Assembly: GCA_030180135.1 (NCBI GenBank)
Contig: CM058234.1
Location: forward strand, 5,267,543 to 5,331,542
Reading direction: 5' to 3'
Source of the DNA: Orychophragmus violaceus
Taxonomy: Eukaryota; Streptophyta; Magnoliopsida; Brassicales; Brassicaceae
DNA: 64,000 nt
Positions within the stretch are counted from its first letter, which is position 1; each line of letters opens with the position of its first letter. Below the pieces are notes generated by a model. The model was not told the DNA's origin and ran no database searches. It was given only the letters and a program-made list of their open reading frames with translations. Positions 1 to 11,670 of the stretch are shown piece by piece. The position numbers were made by a program, and so were the translations under genes.

Positions 1-332
1 CTTTTTGTATAACAGTAAGAAATTCATCTTTTAAATTTGGTTGGTTTCTGAAAAGTAATTGAACAAAAAGGAAAACAAAGGAGGTATGAGAAAGGAGTTA
101 AGACACATTTCACTTAGAGCATCAACATTGATGAAATCCTTTTAGGGGTTCTTAGGAATAATTTATTGTTTTTTTAGTGTTTTGTAATAGTTAAGGACCT
201 TATATTATTTTGTTCATCCATTGATGAACCCCTTAGTGGGGTTCTTAACTTAAAAAAAAATATTTTAAACATATTATAAACATTTGAATTGAATTATTTA
301 TTTAATGTAGTATTAAATTTAAACATACAAAA

Positions 333-606
333 TTATAATTCTTGATTACCAAATTTGTTCCAAATATTTTCAATTAAATCGGCTTTCAATTATTGATGTT
401 TCCGTTTATCACGAACTTGATTCCGAATGTCAATCATATTACCGAGGTTTGTATGCTTGTTTTCTTTCCAAGTATGCTCGTTTCTTTGGCTTTGTTGCAT
501 GGGCCTCCATAATATCGTTGAACGTATCATCGAATTGTTGGTCTAAGGTTTCTTTGAATGCTTCATTTAACTGATTATCAAGATCATTGGTTGAAGAGAA
601 AGACAT
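333..606 (-). pseudogene. Harbinger-type transposase (HARBI1-like nuclease) remnant, internally deleted
   Basis: Reading from 606 leftwards, a start codon opens a 55-codon frame (to 439) that ends in KPKKRAYLER followed by a few more residues. This resembles the N-terminus of plant Harbinger nucleases. After the stop, the next stretch (437-333) reads NQVRDKRKHQ, a stop, then LKADLIENIWNKFGN, which is the typical C-terminal tail of the same family. Roughly the whole catalytic core with its DDE residues is missing between the two pieces. The element therefore cannot make its own transposase. The family call rests on recognising both tails by eye. Confidence 0.6.
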
Positions 607-1066
607 ATTTGGTAAGTGTTTTAGAGTAGATTTTAAGACTGAGTGTTTGATTTTTGAGAGAAAACGATTCTAAAGAGAAACTAGATTATTTTGAGGCATG
701 ATTCAAAGAAATACAACAGAGTAGTGCTTAAATAGAAGATGTAGCACAATACAACAACATTCCAAGTCTCGTGACTCAAAGCCATTAAGGCTACACAACA
801 AAACATAACAAACATACATAGAAGTCAAGTGTCGAGAATACAAACAACCACAAAGTACAATACCCGTGAATCAAACACAAAAATGCAACACAACATCCGT
901 GACCATAGAAGAACAACAATACAAAAAGGTACAAGCCTTGATGCTCCTTTTTGGTCACATGCCTTTGTCCTTTCCTGAAACACAAAGAAACAAAAACATT
1001 TAGCAACTACAAAATAGATTATTGACCCTAACCTACACAGTTCATTAACTCAATCTTAATAACTAC

Positions 1067-1864
1067 CTAGTTGGTTCCCAAGATATCAGTAATTAGTTTG
1101 CTTTTTAGACTGTTTTCCATCTCAGAAAGAGGTTCTATCTTAGCAAGTAAACGGTCTAGTAACTGTTGCTTGTTTAACATCTCTTTCAAAACCAACATGC
1201 TTTGTAACTGATCCAAGGCCTCTTCTTTTCCACCCTTTCTCCTCTTAGCAGCTTTTGCTGCCTTAACACCAGGGGGTCTAACTACATCTTCCCCTTCAAC
1301 ATCCACAAAGTCTTTGCGTTTCTCTTTTCAACCATCTTTAGCCAACAAGGTAGAGCACCACTTCTGGTCATGCCTTAGCTCCCTCCACACATGCTCTAGG
1401 GTGAACTTGAAGTTGTAATCGTTGTAGAAGATGTCAAGAGCCGCCTTCATTACGTCGTTTTCATTTTGGCCGCTAGATTGATCTTTCAAAGCCGCATCAT
1501 AGCACCCAACAAATTTGCACACTTGATCATTCAGCCTCTGCCACCTCTGCTTGCATTGACCAAGCTCCCTAGGCTGCTTCCCAAGCAGCAGAGGACTAGA
1601 ATTATAATATTCCTGAATCCTTCTCCAGAAGGCACCAGCCTTGTGCTCATTGCTCACTATTGGATCCTTGCTTTTATTCAACCAAGCACCTATGAGGATT
1701 ACATCCTCTTTAGGAGACCACTTTCTTCTCTCCTTGACACTAGATTCATCAGAACATTGGCTGCTAAACCGAGGAAGTTCTGATGAATCTAGATCAACAC
1801 TCTGACTACAAAGGAGGCTAACGAACCCTGTGGAATCTAGTGGGTTTGTTAGATTGGAATCCAT
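1067..1864 (-). pseudogene. Myb/SANT-like (trihelix-type) protein of a Harbinger element, one in-frame TGA
   Basis: The start codon is at 1864. The first 178 codons hold a Myb/SANT-like domain at about residues 50-120, with KWSPKEDVILIGAWLN at its start and the aromatic residues FWRRIQEYY and QRWQRLN. A single TGA at 1328-1330 follows LLAKDG. The same frame then continues without a shift to 1067 with RPPGVKAAKAAKRRKGGKEE and a leucine-rich helical tail. This is the usual C-terminus of the plant family often labelled NAM-associated or GST-T3-like. Without the stop it would be about 265 residues. In PIF/Harbinger elements this second protein binds the element ends and aids the transposase (family knowledge). 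It is either a pseudogene by one substitution or makes a truncated DNA-binding domain. Confidence 0.65.
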
Positions 1865-2353
1865 TACAATTGTGTTTTAGGTTCTTTTTGGTTTGTAAGT
1901 TAAGTGTGTTGTATGAGGTAAGTTTGTATATTTATGTTGTGTTTTAGCAATCAATGTAAAACCACTATTTAAACTACTCCTAACCACCAAGCAATTAAGG
2001 CATATCAAATCCTATTTCATGACATTAAACATCAATTTAAGACACATCAACTCAACACAGTTGGCAAACAAAGTTAATTTATCCTTTGATTTATGTATTT
2101 TAAAGTTTTTCAGTCTAAAAATTGTCTGAGATACTGGAAACAAAGTTACGGCTACCTAAATTTAAATAGTTTCTGAATACAAAGTTCTCATACGCACCTT
2201 AATCACGCTTCTAAAGCTCAGTGAGCCTCATGCTAAGCGTCACCACCAGTTCCTGTCCAGTTAGTAGAAATTATAAAGCTCTGTCATATTTAATGATTTG
2301 GTCTACTTTTAGAAAAAACAGATAGCAAACATAATAAGGGACACACAGCTTAC

Positions 2354-2835
2354 CTTCAGTTTCTTGATCTCTATATTCATGGCTTCCATCTTCCAAGTAA
2401 GGTTCTCCACCTCTTCCACCCTCTGTCACCTTCCTAAACTCTTCCTGAACACCTACAACCCATGGTTGCCTAAAATGCAACCCATCATCCTATAGCAAAA
2501 CAGAAATTATACTGAGTTAGTGATTTCTTCAACATATAGAAGTTTATATAGTTAATGGTAAGAGGTACCTTGAATTCTTTGCAGGTGAAGAATCTCTTCC
2601 CCGGCTGAGTGTCTACACATTCCTTTGCGGAAACCTCGTCCACGATTGTCTCTCCACATGGGCAACGTGTGGGAATCCCATACTGCTCATCAGCTACATA
2701 TCCTAGCATGTCGCAGTACTCTTTAAGGCGCTTCATCTCTCTCCTTTCTTCTTTCAGGTAGGGGTCCATTGCTGAAGCTTTGCACCTGACTTCTGCATCC
2801 TGCTCCCGAACACTATCATTCAACAATAGAGACAC
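2354..2835 (-). CDS. GRF-type zinc-finger protein gene inside the Harbinger element
   Basis: Exon 1 (2835-2569) encodes a charged stretch (YLKEERREMKRLKEYCDMLG) followed by a GRF zinc finger, CPCGE...GKRFFTC. A GT donor follows KEFK. Exon 2 (2489-2354, acceptor CTATAG) continues DDGLHFRQPWVVGVQEEF, which is how plant GRF proteins of this class continue. A second donor GGTAAGC lies after 2354, but I found no convincing third exon, so the 3' end is unresolved. The start at 2835 is a guess; a later ATG lies about 22 codons downstream. GRF fingers bind single-stranded DNA in some DNA-repair proteins. In plant genomes many small GRF ORFs sit beside transposons. Its function here is unknown. Confidence 0.55.
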
Positions 2836-2839
2836 ACTA

Positions 2840-4070
2840 CACGCAATTCACAAATCTCTGGAGATAAATGATACATCACACAATAGAGACAGAGAAAAAC
2901 AATTCAAAATTCCCTATGAACAACACAAAACACACAAAAATATCAACAACAAATAGAGACACACAACACACAATTCAGAAATCTCTTGAGACAAATCAAA
3001 AACAACAAAACATAACCGGTTCTACACATATGTATGAACATAAAAATCTCTACAGATAAATCATCAACAAAAAAAACAAAGAAAATATAAACACCCTACA
3101 GAGAAACACAACACACAAATCATTATCGGTTCTAAACATATGTAGAAACACCCTATAACTAACCCTAAGCACAAAACTAAATCAAACAACCAATGAAACA
3201 AATATGTAGTAACACCCTATAACTAACCCTAAGCACAAAACTAAATCAAACAACCAAAGAAACAAATATGTATTAACACCCTATAACTAACCCTAAGCAC
3301 AAAACTAAATCAAACAACCAATGAAACAAATATGTATTAACACCCTAAAACTAACGAAACCATTACCAAAATCAAAACCCTAAAATCAATTCCTCTATCT
3401 AACCCGAAACAAAACCCGAAACAAAACCCGAATCAAAACCGTAAATCAAACCCGAATCAAACACGAGACCTTTGTCAAACCCACATCAAAACCCTAACAA
3501 ATACACATAAATCAATTCCTCTATCAAACCCGAATCAAAACCCTTATCAGAACCCGAAACAAAAGTCGGATCGAAACCCTAAATCAACCCCAAATCAAAC
3601 ACGAAACCTTTGTCAAACCCACATCAAACCCCTAACAAATACACATAAATCAATTCATCTATCAAAACCGTTATCAAAAGCCGGATCGAAACCCTAAATC
3701 AACCCCAAATCGAACATGAGACCTATGCCAAACCCGAAACAAAACCCTAAAAAACTGCCATAAATCTTTTCGGACAACGATCTAGAGTAAAAAATCGAAC
3801 CATAAACCACCATATCTTCTATCGATACCCGTAAATCAATAACCCTATAAGATTTGAGACCTAATTCGATACAAACCCTAAAATCACCTCCAAAATCGCC
3901 TTTCAGACTCTCTGTCTCTCTCTATCGAAACTCTAGACAACGCATACAATCGAAAAGCAAAAGTGCAAAAGTGAAACCTTCGGTTTCAAACCGAGTGTTT
4001 GGCAAAGAAAAAAAAAATAAGCGAATGAGAGGCAGCCACGTCATTAAGAGACGGGCTCTTAGAGTCCCAA
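2840..4070. repeat. C/A-rich leader region with tandem repeats (64-bp and about 138-bp units)
   Basis: This part of the Harbinger element, upstream of its GRF gene, has very few G residues on the plus strand and is rich in AACCCTAA and AATCAAACCCGA words. A 64-bp unit is repeated from 3140, 3204 and 3268, with a partial fourth copy from 3332. A second, less regular repeat has copies near 3461, 3599 and 3714. No coding region is supported here. Confidence 0.75.
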
Positions 4071-6093
4071 ATTAAAGACTGATCCTTCGTATATTACATA
4101 ATTTTTATTTAAATTTAACTAATGTTGCCTAAGAAACCAAGCTTAAAAACTCTTTAGAACCGACGATGTGTTTGGTCTTATAGCACATTCTTGCAGACAA
4201 AAAGAGAGGAAAAAAATAAAAGACAAAAAGATGGGAAAAAACTGAGTAATTGAAAAAAAAAATTAAGGCACAGAGAAAGGATAGCAGAGCTGCTCATATC
4301 AAAGTCCACTGTTCATAAAAGAAAGAGTACATGAATGAAAATACTTCACTGACAATTAACATATGTTATGTGGTCCTTTCTTTGTTGTTGTTGTCAAAGT
4401 ATAAGCACACTACTACTATTACAAAAATGTATAGTTACTACTATGTTGACCAAAAATCCTCCACTTGATGAAATTGATATCAATCATCCAATCGAGCATC
4501 TAAAAAAAAAAAAGTAAAGTGCAAAATATTTATTAGGTTTCTCGTGATGATATTTTGATCAAAACAAAATATGATTATATTCGGTTCGACTATGCATTAT
4601 ATAATCAAGTCTAAGAATAGCTAAGTATTATTATCTATATCTTTAACTCTGAGGTGGATTATTTAGTAACGTAAAAAGATTTTTAAATATGAACATTAGG
4701 GTTACTCAAATTTAGTATTTACAAATGGTTTTTCTTTCAACCATCAATCCTGTCAGTTTTTAAACTCGTGTGCATCGGTGTGTTCTGTACCAGTTGCAGA
4801 GGTTTTAGTCCTCTAATCGGCCACCACCAAGGCATCTGATCTTGGTTTTAGAAGACTTAAAATCCAATAAAATTATCTTCATCTTGTGATCAATTAACTA
4901 CAAGAATCGATCAATGAATCTCACAGAAATTTATCTGACATCAATCTTCTTTGTACTTTTTGATGTATGCAATTTCATTTAAATATATCTCTTGTACTGT
5001 TAAATAGTTTTTCAGACGCTTTAGCAAAACAAGTCTTAAAAAATTTGGATTTCTTAAGTTTCAAAGCTGGTTTAAGCATAGCCATATGAAACATTAATTT
5101 TCCCACTCAAATTTTATGGGGTTAATATACGTAAGTTTTATGTCTCTCAAATTTTTAAAAATAAAATTTACACTAAAATGTTTATAATTCTCTAAATTTG
5201 AAAGCCCACTCTATACACCTTAAGCAATTTAAAGTTAGGCTAAAACTACAAAATATTTTCTTTCGTTTATCTATTGTAAATATGATAATTCATGAAATTG
5301 TTTATATACAGTGTCTTTAAAGGGGTGTAGCATGAATATTTTTGATAAATTACTTATCATAATACTATTATCGTCTAAACACGCTTAACCGCAGAATTCT
5401 TGATATAAATAAATTTAAACACGTCTATTTCTTAGCAAGGTGGTTAATTCTTTTTATCATAATTTCGAGCTAGGGTAGATAAATTATGTTTAATTATATT
5501 GTCTAGGAAAGGTTGGCTGATGGGTGAAATTGGGAAATGGGGGGAAAGAAGTGTGGGTATTTCTTAGGAGTTATGTTAACCTCAAAATAGAATCTCTCCT
5601 CAAAGTAAATGGAAAGACAAAAGTCGATGCCATGTCCAATCATATATAAATAAACATATTTATTTGTTTTTTCTTATATAAAAGCACTGATTAAATCAAA
5701 TATGATTATTTTCTTTTGCTATTTCTTTTTCTTGGTCCTGGTATCATCTGCCCTTCCGTTCTGCGATGATCTCACCCTCTAGCTTCAGTGCTTAACATAC
5801 ACTGTGGTTGTATGTTTGCTTGTCAGCTTGTGTAAAGATGAAACATTTTCATTAATTCTATTTAAAATAAGTGTCACTGAATAAACATAGAAAATATCAT
5901 TTACTTGATATATATATACTATACCCATATATGTAAGGTATACGATGATAAATTGAAATAAAGGCTTGTGCAGAAAATGTTAATCTAAGCTCATAATTTC
6001 ACTATAATCAATTCTTTTATCATATGAAAACTTAGTTGTATAAGCTAACCGGCCCTTAATGAGGTTTTAAATTTCAATATTGTTTGTTTTGTT

Positions 6094-6141
6094 TAAAGGG
6101 TTCATATAACTTTTTTTTTCGACTAAAGGGTTCATATAACT
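6094..6141 (-). mobile_element. Micro-insertion with 18-bp direct repeats (T-tail side)
   Basis: TAAAGGGTTCATATAACT occurs at 6094-6111 and again, identical, at 6124-6141. Between the copies are only 12 bases, eight T followed by CGAC. In reverse these read GTCGAAAAAAAA. The layout (short 3' end, A-tail, long perfect target duplication) is what target-primed reverse transcription leaves. Confidence 0.6.
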
Positions 6142-7934
6142 ATCAATAAAATTTGATAGAAAAAGTGTTCCTTAATATTGTTTTCATGGAACTTTTATAT
6201 ATCCCAGGGAATATTATTAGCTGGTGAAAGAAACTCAACACTACATACAACTTGGAGAATCTACAAGCATGATGATCAAATAGCTTTAACAGGAGTAGAA
6301 AATATAAAGTTGATCAAATAATGAATATGGACAAAAGAACACGCTCGGACAATGATCACGAGCCAACGAGACCACATCTCTAACTATTATATAATATATT
6401 ATCTGTTGTAACAAGGTAAAAAATAATGTTTTAAAATTATTTATCATAATTTATTCGCCAAATGGATCATACTACTACAAAAAGCATCAGATGTTCAATA
6501 CCGGTCGACCAATAATGGAGGCGAATAGATAGATAAAAAAAAAAATCAAGCTCATTTTGTGTTAATTATTAAAATGAAATCCAAAACACGAGAAGGTCTG
6601 AATAAATGATACAGTTTTATAAATTTTTAAATCATATCCAGATAAAATTATTCGAAATAGCTATAAAAAATTATAATATTTTTCAAGATTTTTTAAAATA
6701 CTCACAAAAATATAAAATTTCAAATAATCATAAAAAATATTTACTATATTATAGTCATAAAAAAATGTGATATTTTTCATGGCTATGATATTGAAATTAT
6801 TTAATTTTTCGTTAAATTTTGTAGTTATTTGAGAAAATTACAAAATTTATTGTAGTTATAAAAACAAAGTTTAGATGGATGAAAATTTTGACGATATTTT
6901 AAATCTTAATTTTATATTTTCCTATTATTTGGTGTTTATGGGATATATTAAAAGGCACATATATCTACATATTACCAACCTCTGTTTTGTATTTTTATAA
7001 AAAAAATGTGTTTATAGAGATATTGTACTATATTTATCCAAATGTAATTTACTTTTCTATAAATAATTAGATATTGAGATATATTCCATTTTAACATAGG
7101 AGGTTCGAATGAAATGCACATATATTAAAAAAAGTTAATTATATTTTTTAAATGGTTTTTAATATTTTTTTCAAAATTGTCAAGAAGGTTTTTAGTTGTA
7201 TGATAGATTTTTATTTTTTGATATTAAAATAAAATAAACATTTGTATAAAATTATGAAAAGTTTTGTATTTTGAAATAGAAACTAAAATTCTAAGATCTT
7301 CTATATTAAAAATGGAGAGAATATTTATTTTTTTACTACTAAGATATATGTTGTTTATAAAATTATTCTGAAAATAATTATGAAATTAATTTACATATTT
7401 TTTGTTTGCTCTTTTGAGGTATACCCGTGATTAATCATGAGTCAAACTCATTTTGGCCTCTTTCTCCCCTTTTTCTTTTGCATGTTGGGGCCTCCTTCAA
7501 ACAAAGTTGTCGAAAAATCATACACATAGCAACACTAATCTTCTTTATGTACTACTTAATTATTATTTTTCATTAGATCTTTACATTTTTGTATAGACAA
7601 AACGAATACGTTAAGAAATATTTTTCTTACAATAATAAAAAAATACAAAGTGTACACATACGTGTGTGTCCATTAAATTAAATTAAATATAGAGATTTGA
7701 GCCACGGCAGACAAAGCTGTCTCCTTCAGATCAGCCTTGGAATATGAACAGTAAAAAATACAAGTAAATAACTTTGAGTTACTAATTTAAATGTTGTAAG
7801 AAAAAGTTACTACTAATTTAAACATTTGCATTTCTCGACATGATCATAGGAAGTTGTGAAGTAGTTAAAATTTTGTTAATGAATGTAATATTGCTTCGGG
7901 ATTATAAAATGCGCAGGATTTAAGGCCTTTTTGA

Positions 7935-8020
7935 AGTTTTTTCCAGACAAGGAAAAAATGTCTACGTTATCTCTATAAACACATTTTTCCAGACAAGGAA
8001 AAAATGTCTACGTTAAAACA
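7935..8020. repeat. Short direct duplication
   Basis: The words TTTTTCCAGACAAGGAAAA and the following AAATGTCTACGTTA occur twice about 46 bp apart. The unit also contains a small inverted repeat. I see no coding or transposon context for it. Confidence 0.7.
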
Positions 8021-9235
8021 ACCAATGTATAAACTTTGGTTTTATGAATGTAGTATACTAGTATTAGTTAATGTAACAGCATAATTACCGAACAAAGTGA
8101 AGTCCAATGTTCGGATTCTTTCCGGCAACAGTAGAAAAATCCAAATAATATATATTGCTCGGATTTTGAAATTGTCTTTTAGATATATGCACACTCATAG
8201 AGAACAATTCAGTTTCGAAATTCGAAAAGTTTTAAGTATATTTCACTAATTTTCCATTTATTTTTATGTTTCTGTTAGTTTGTATTTATGTATTTTAATA
8301 TATAAACAAGTGCATGTAGACCTTTAACTGAATATAAGTTTCTAAGCAAATTAAATCAGAACTTTAGATAGCAATGTTCTTAAGTTATAAAAAGTAAAAC
8401 TCAACGTCTTAATTATTTTAAAAACGTAGTTACTAATACATGGCTTATTCTTCATATAACTGTATTAAAAGAAAGAAAAAACATTTTGTTTTTGGTCTTA
8501 AAAAGAAAAAGAAACCTTTTTCCGCTTTTAATCAAAAAATTTATTTGATTTCTTAACGAAGTGGTTTAGAAACTATTCGACCTGTTTTACTAATCTATTA
8601 TGAAACTATAATAATTAATACTCCGAAAATAAAATCTTTAATCTAGAGGTAGAGATTTTCTACCGTATATTAAAATTAATGTTAGGTCAAAGTTTTCTTC
8701 GAAACTTGTTTTGTGGTAAGCGACTAACGAGACTTTTACTACTTAATTACATGTTATTTTGTCAACAATGCATGCATGACTTATATCTTATCGCATGTAA
8801 TGATGTAAGAGATCATCTAACATTCAATGGGAACCACTTAAGTTTTTATTTATATGCCAATATATATATATATATATATATAAGTTTATATCGGTATAGA
8901 AATGTGGAGAGGTGTTGAGAAGATGAAAGGGGTCAAAGGAAGATAGGGATGGTCTATATCTCCCAACAAAGGGGTAGGAAATTGATTGGTAATAAATGTT
9001 GTCTGAATCCTACATAATTTAAAGATGTTGGTTTATAACCTTTTCAGTTTTGTCTACTGATTAATTGCAGCTTGTGACCAATGTAATAACAATCCATACA
9101 CTATATTTAAATGCATCTACGATTCACTAGAAAATAGGCATTGTGCATATTTTCTTCGTGGGTCACCTTATTATGTATGTAACTGTTGTTAAAGGTTCGC
9201 TCGAATTATTTCCATGAATTTGATGCAAGATTTCC

Positions 9236-9486
9236 ATCCTTAGTTTAGCAAGTGGCCAAGTGGTTGGGGACGGGCTTTGTACGCTACCACGTTCCGGGTT
9301 CGATTCTCTTGCCATGTGAAATTAAGTCACATTTGTTTAGGACACCTACATGGATATGTGCTTTGCTTTAGGGGTCCATTTGAATACTCGGAGAAATGGT
9401 CTATTTATTGACTGCATCTCTCATTGGAGATTAGTCTGAGCCTCTCCATAGATTCGAAATACTCCCATATTAAAAAAAAAAAAAAA
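9236..9486 (+). mobile_element. tRNA-derived SINE (plus strand)
   Basis: The 5' part has RNA polymerase III promoter boxes at tRNA-like spacing: an A box TGGCCAAGTGG at 9253-9263 and a B box GGTTCGATTCT at 9298-9308. A tRNA-unrelated body of about 160 bp follows and ends in a poly(A) run at 9472-9486. This is the standard structure of a plant SINE. The 5' edge is estimated, and I could not find clear flanking duplications, so the copy may be old. Confidence 0.7.
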
Positions 9487-9754
9487 CAAATCTTCTCTTC
9501 TACTATAGTTTATAGACATATATTGTGTTAATGGATGCTAGGATCAATATTGTAGAGTGCACAAAATATTTTATCAATCTGAATTTCACATCGAAGTAGG
9601 TTTTAACAATAACCAGAAAGATGAATTACACTAGTAAAAAAAGAAATGATCGTTCATATTATATACGTACAACCTTGAATATGAAATGAATATAAAAGAT
9701 GCAAGCATGTGGATTTTAATTGGAGGAGTTATGAAAGTTATGTCATTTGTGTGA

Positions 9755-9820
9755 GAGTGTGTGTGTGTGTGTCAAGATAAAGAGAGATGGTCAAAGTAAA
9801 AATGAGATGTCAAATCAAAT

Positions 9821-9878
<58 letters not shown>

Positions 9879-9880
9879 TG
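9755..9880. repeat. GT and GA microsatellites
   Basis: A GT run lies at about 9753-9772. A nearly pure AG/GA run of about 53 bp lies at 9824-9876. No gene is attached to either. Confidence 0.9.
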
Positions 9881-9943
9881 TTGATACCATCAATCTTTGC
9901 TCCCAAATCTGCCCAACCCATCACACCCCAACCCATCACACCC

Positions 9944-10224
9944 TTAGAGCACTTCCAACAAGAGTATCTAAGTGGGTTTCTTAAGATTAAAAAAATGAAA
10001 ATAATCAAAAAGGAGGAAAGAGAATCACATGGGTTTCTTAGTAAGATACCCAAGGTTCTTATTTAAGAACCCTTGATATCTACCTAAGAAACTCTTGTGA
10101 TATGTGTCTCTTTTCTATTGGTTCATATTTATTTTTAAACTAAATTTTAAATATACAACTAAAATAATAATATTATATTAATAAGAACCCCAAGATGAGT
10201 TTCTAATCATTGAGGATGCTCTTA
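9944..10224. mobile_element. Harbinger/Tourist-type MITE with TTA duplication
   Basis: TTA at 9944-9946 and 10222-10224 flank a 275-bp body. The left end reads GAGCACTTCCAACAAGAG and the right end in reverse reads GAGCATCCTCAATGATTAG. Subterminal TTCTTA words are present on both sides. There is no coding capacity. The ends match the 114-4180 element in type, so a PIF/Harbinger transposase probably moved it. Confidence 0.75.
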
Positions 10225-11670
10225 GGGCTCCACTCGCTTCTCTTTTGTTTTTATCATTCTCCTTCACATTACTTTTTGCCCCTATCTATCATCTTCATGA
10301 TGCATTCATACATGTGTAAATGCATGACTGCATGCATACGTATGCATATACAGCACTAAGCCACTAAAGTTATATTCACTGTTTAGGCCTACCTTTATAC
10401 GTAAATGAAAATTAGATCAATATATATCTATGCCTCAATCGAGAGATAATCATTTGGTCCCGAATTTTAAGATAAATTATAAAAGTGAATCATGCATAGA
10501 TATAAAGAGGTGTTATGTTACTTCAACGAGCAAATATGTCTCTCCACTAACAAAAAGGAAGCAAATAAATAAAAGAGTATGTTGAAAAAGCTCTTTGCAT
10601 GAAGAAAAGTCTCACTTTAAGTATTACAATTCTAAGTTTTATATATTACAATCTTAAAACATAACGAATTAATTTATACGAAATGAAAATCTGTTTGAAA
10701 AAAAAAACATATGCATTTCAGAAAAGAAAAAAAAATCATTCTCAATTAGTTTTAATCATATAAAAACACAAGTTAATGTCTCCCCTGGTCAATGAATTAA
10801 TGAGTTTTTTTCGCATTGGTGTTAGCCTGTTATGGTACTACAGCCAACTATGTATGTGGGATTTTCAATATGATAACCAACACAAGGTATTTAGCAAACG
10901 ATTGAAGTATTTTAATAGTTGATTGTTAGAGCAACTTATGATATTTTTCAACCATATGACATATACATGTATAACATCATTACATTATTTAAAAATAAAT
11001 AAATAAAGTATAATAATGTATTAACTTGATAATTGATCATAGTAAGAAAGTCCAGCACTTGAGTAGTAATATTCTCTAGTGTCCATTCTCTCATTATTCT
11101 CCATGATGTCACTAGACAATTAAGTAGCATTATTTAAGTACTATTAGAAAATAATTTAAAACATAGCTCCACCAGAAAACAACTATCTTTCATAAAGAAA
11201 AAAAATATAGAATCTATTATATATTTACTCGAATTAAACTTTGGAAATATTCATTATGATCTAGAATATAGTATATTTAGAGCAATTTTTTAACATAATG
11301 CATGGACGAATGTATAGCATCTACTTTTCTACTATCCTATAAATATAACTTAAACGTTTATGATTTGTTTACTTCGAAACCATAACTAAATCAATGCCAA
11401 AAATTATATAAACAAATAGTACCGTGGAGAACCTCATTAGTCAGAGTTACACATTGCCTTGTAATAAATTAAGTAGAAAACTAGTGATACATTTTTAAAA
11501 TTGTCCAAGTGATCCTGACTCATTTTTTATTTATCTATGATCATCAATTAGATGATATAGCTCCTTTTCAGAGAAGCCCTACCTCCAGCAAAACTTGGTC
11601 CATAGATTTAGGTATTCTTAGAATTAATATATATACTAAATTACTAAGTACTTATACTAATTTATATAAG
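10225..11670. other. AT-rich spacer downstream of NTT
   Basis: This stretch lies 3' of the NTT/WIP2 gene and includes its 3' untranslated region, whose end I could not place. No other gene or mobile element is recognisable. Confidence 0.5.

Larger units (their letters stand above)
114..4180 (-). mobile_element. PIF/Harbinger-type DNA transposon, decayed, with TTA target duplications
   Basis: The element body is about 117-4177 and is flanked by TTA at 114-116 and 4178-4180. The left end starts GAGCATCAACATTGATG. The right end read in reverse starts GACCAAACACATCGTCGG. The two are imperfect inverted repeats of the GAGCATC...TTCTTA type, which recurs in three MITEs of this window. All internal genes read on the minus strand: a GRF zinc-finger gene, a Myb/SANT-like ORF and a transposase reduced to its two ends. 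TTA/TAA duplications and a separate Myb-like ORF are established traits of PIF/Harbinger elements. The exact ends are inferred from the TTA pair and the end similarity. Confidence 0.6.
4181..9235. other. AT-rich intergenic spacer without recognisable genes
   Basis: No ORF here resembles a known protein. Only small repeats are visible: a micro-insertion with direct repeats at 6094-6141, a direct duplication of about 31 bp near 7940-7970 and 7986-8018, and a TA microsatellite at about 8861-8882. Confidence 0.6.

Noticed and set aside
3340..3740. CCCTAAA-like words as a telomeric relic
   Set aside because: The words are mixed with AATCAAACCCGA repeats of about 138 bp; this is a low-complexity leader, not a telomere array.
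7935..8020. Micro-insertion with target duplication
   Set aside because: The repeat pair has an insert without an A tail, and the unit contains its own inverted repeat; it looks like a simple duplication.
9250..9312. tRNA-like A and B boxes suggesting a tRNA gene
   Set aside because: There is no cloverleaf that closes and the sequence runs into a body with a poly(A) end, so it is a SINE head.
10948..11130. 60-codon minus-strand ORF
   Set aside because: AT-rich chance frame without motif or homology that I recognise.
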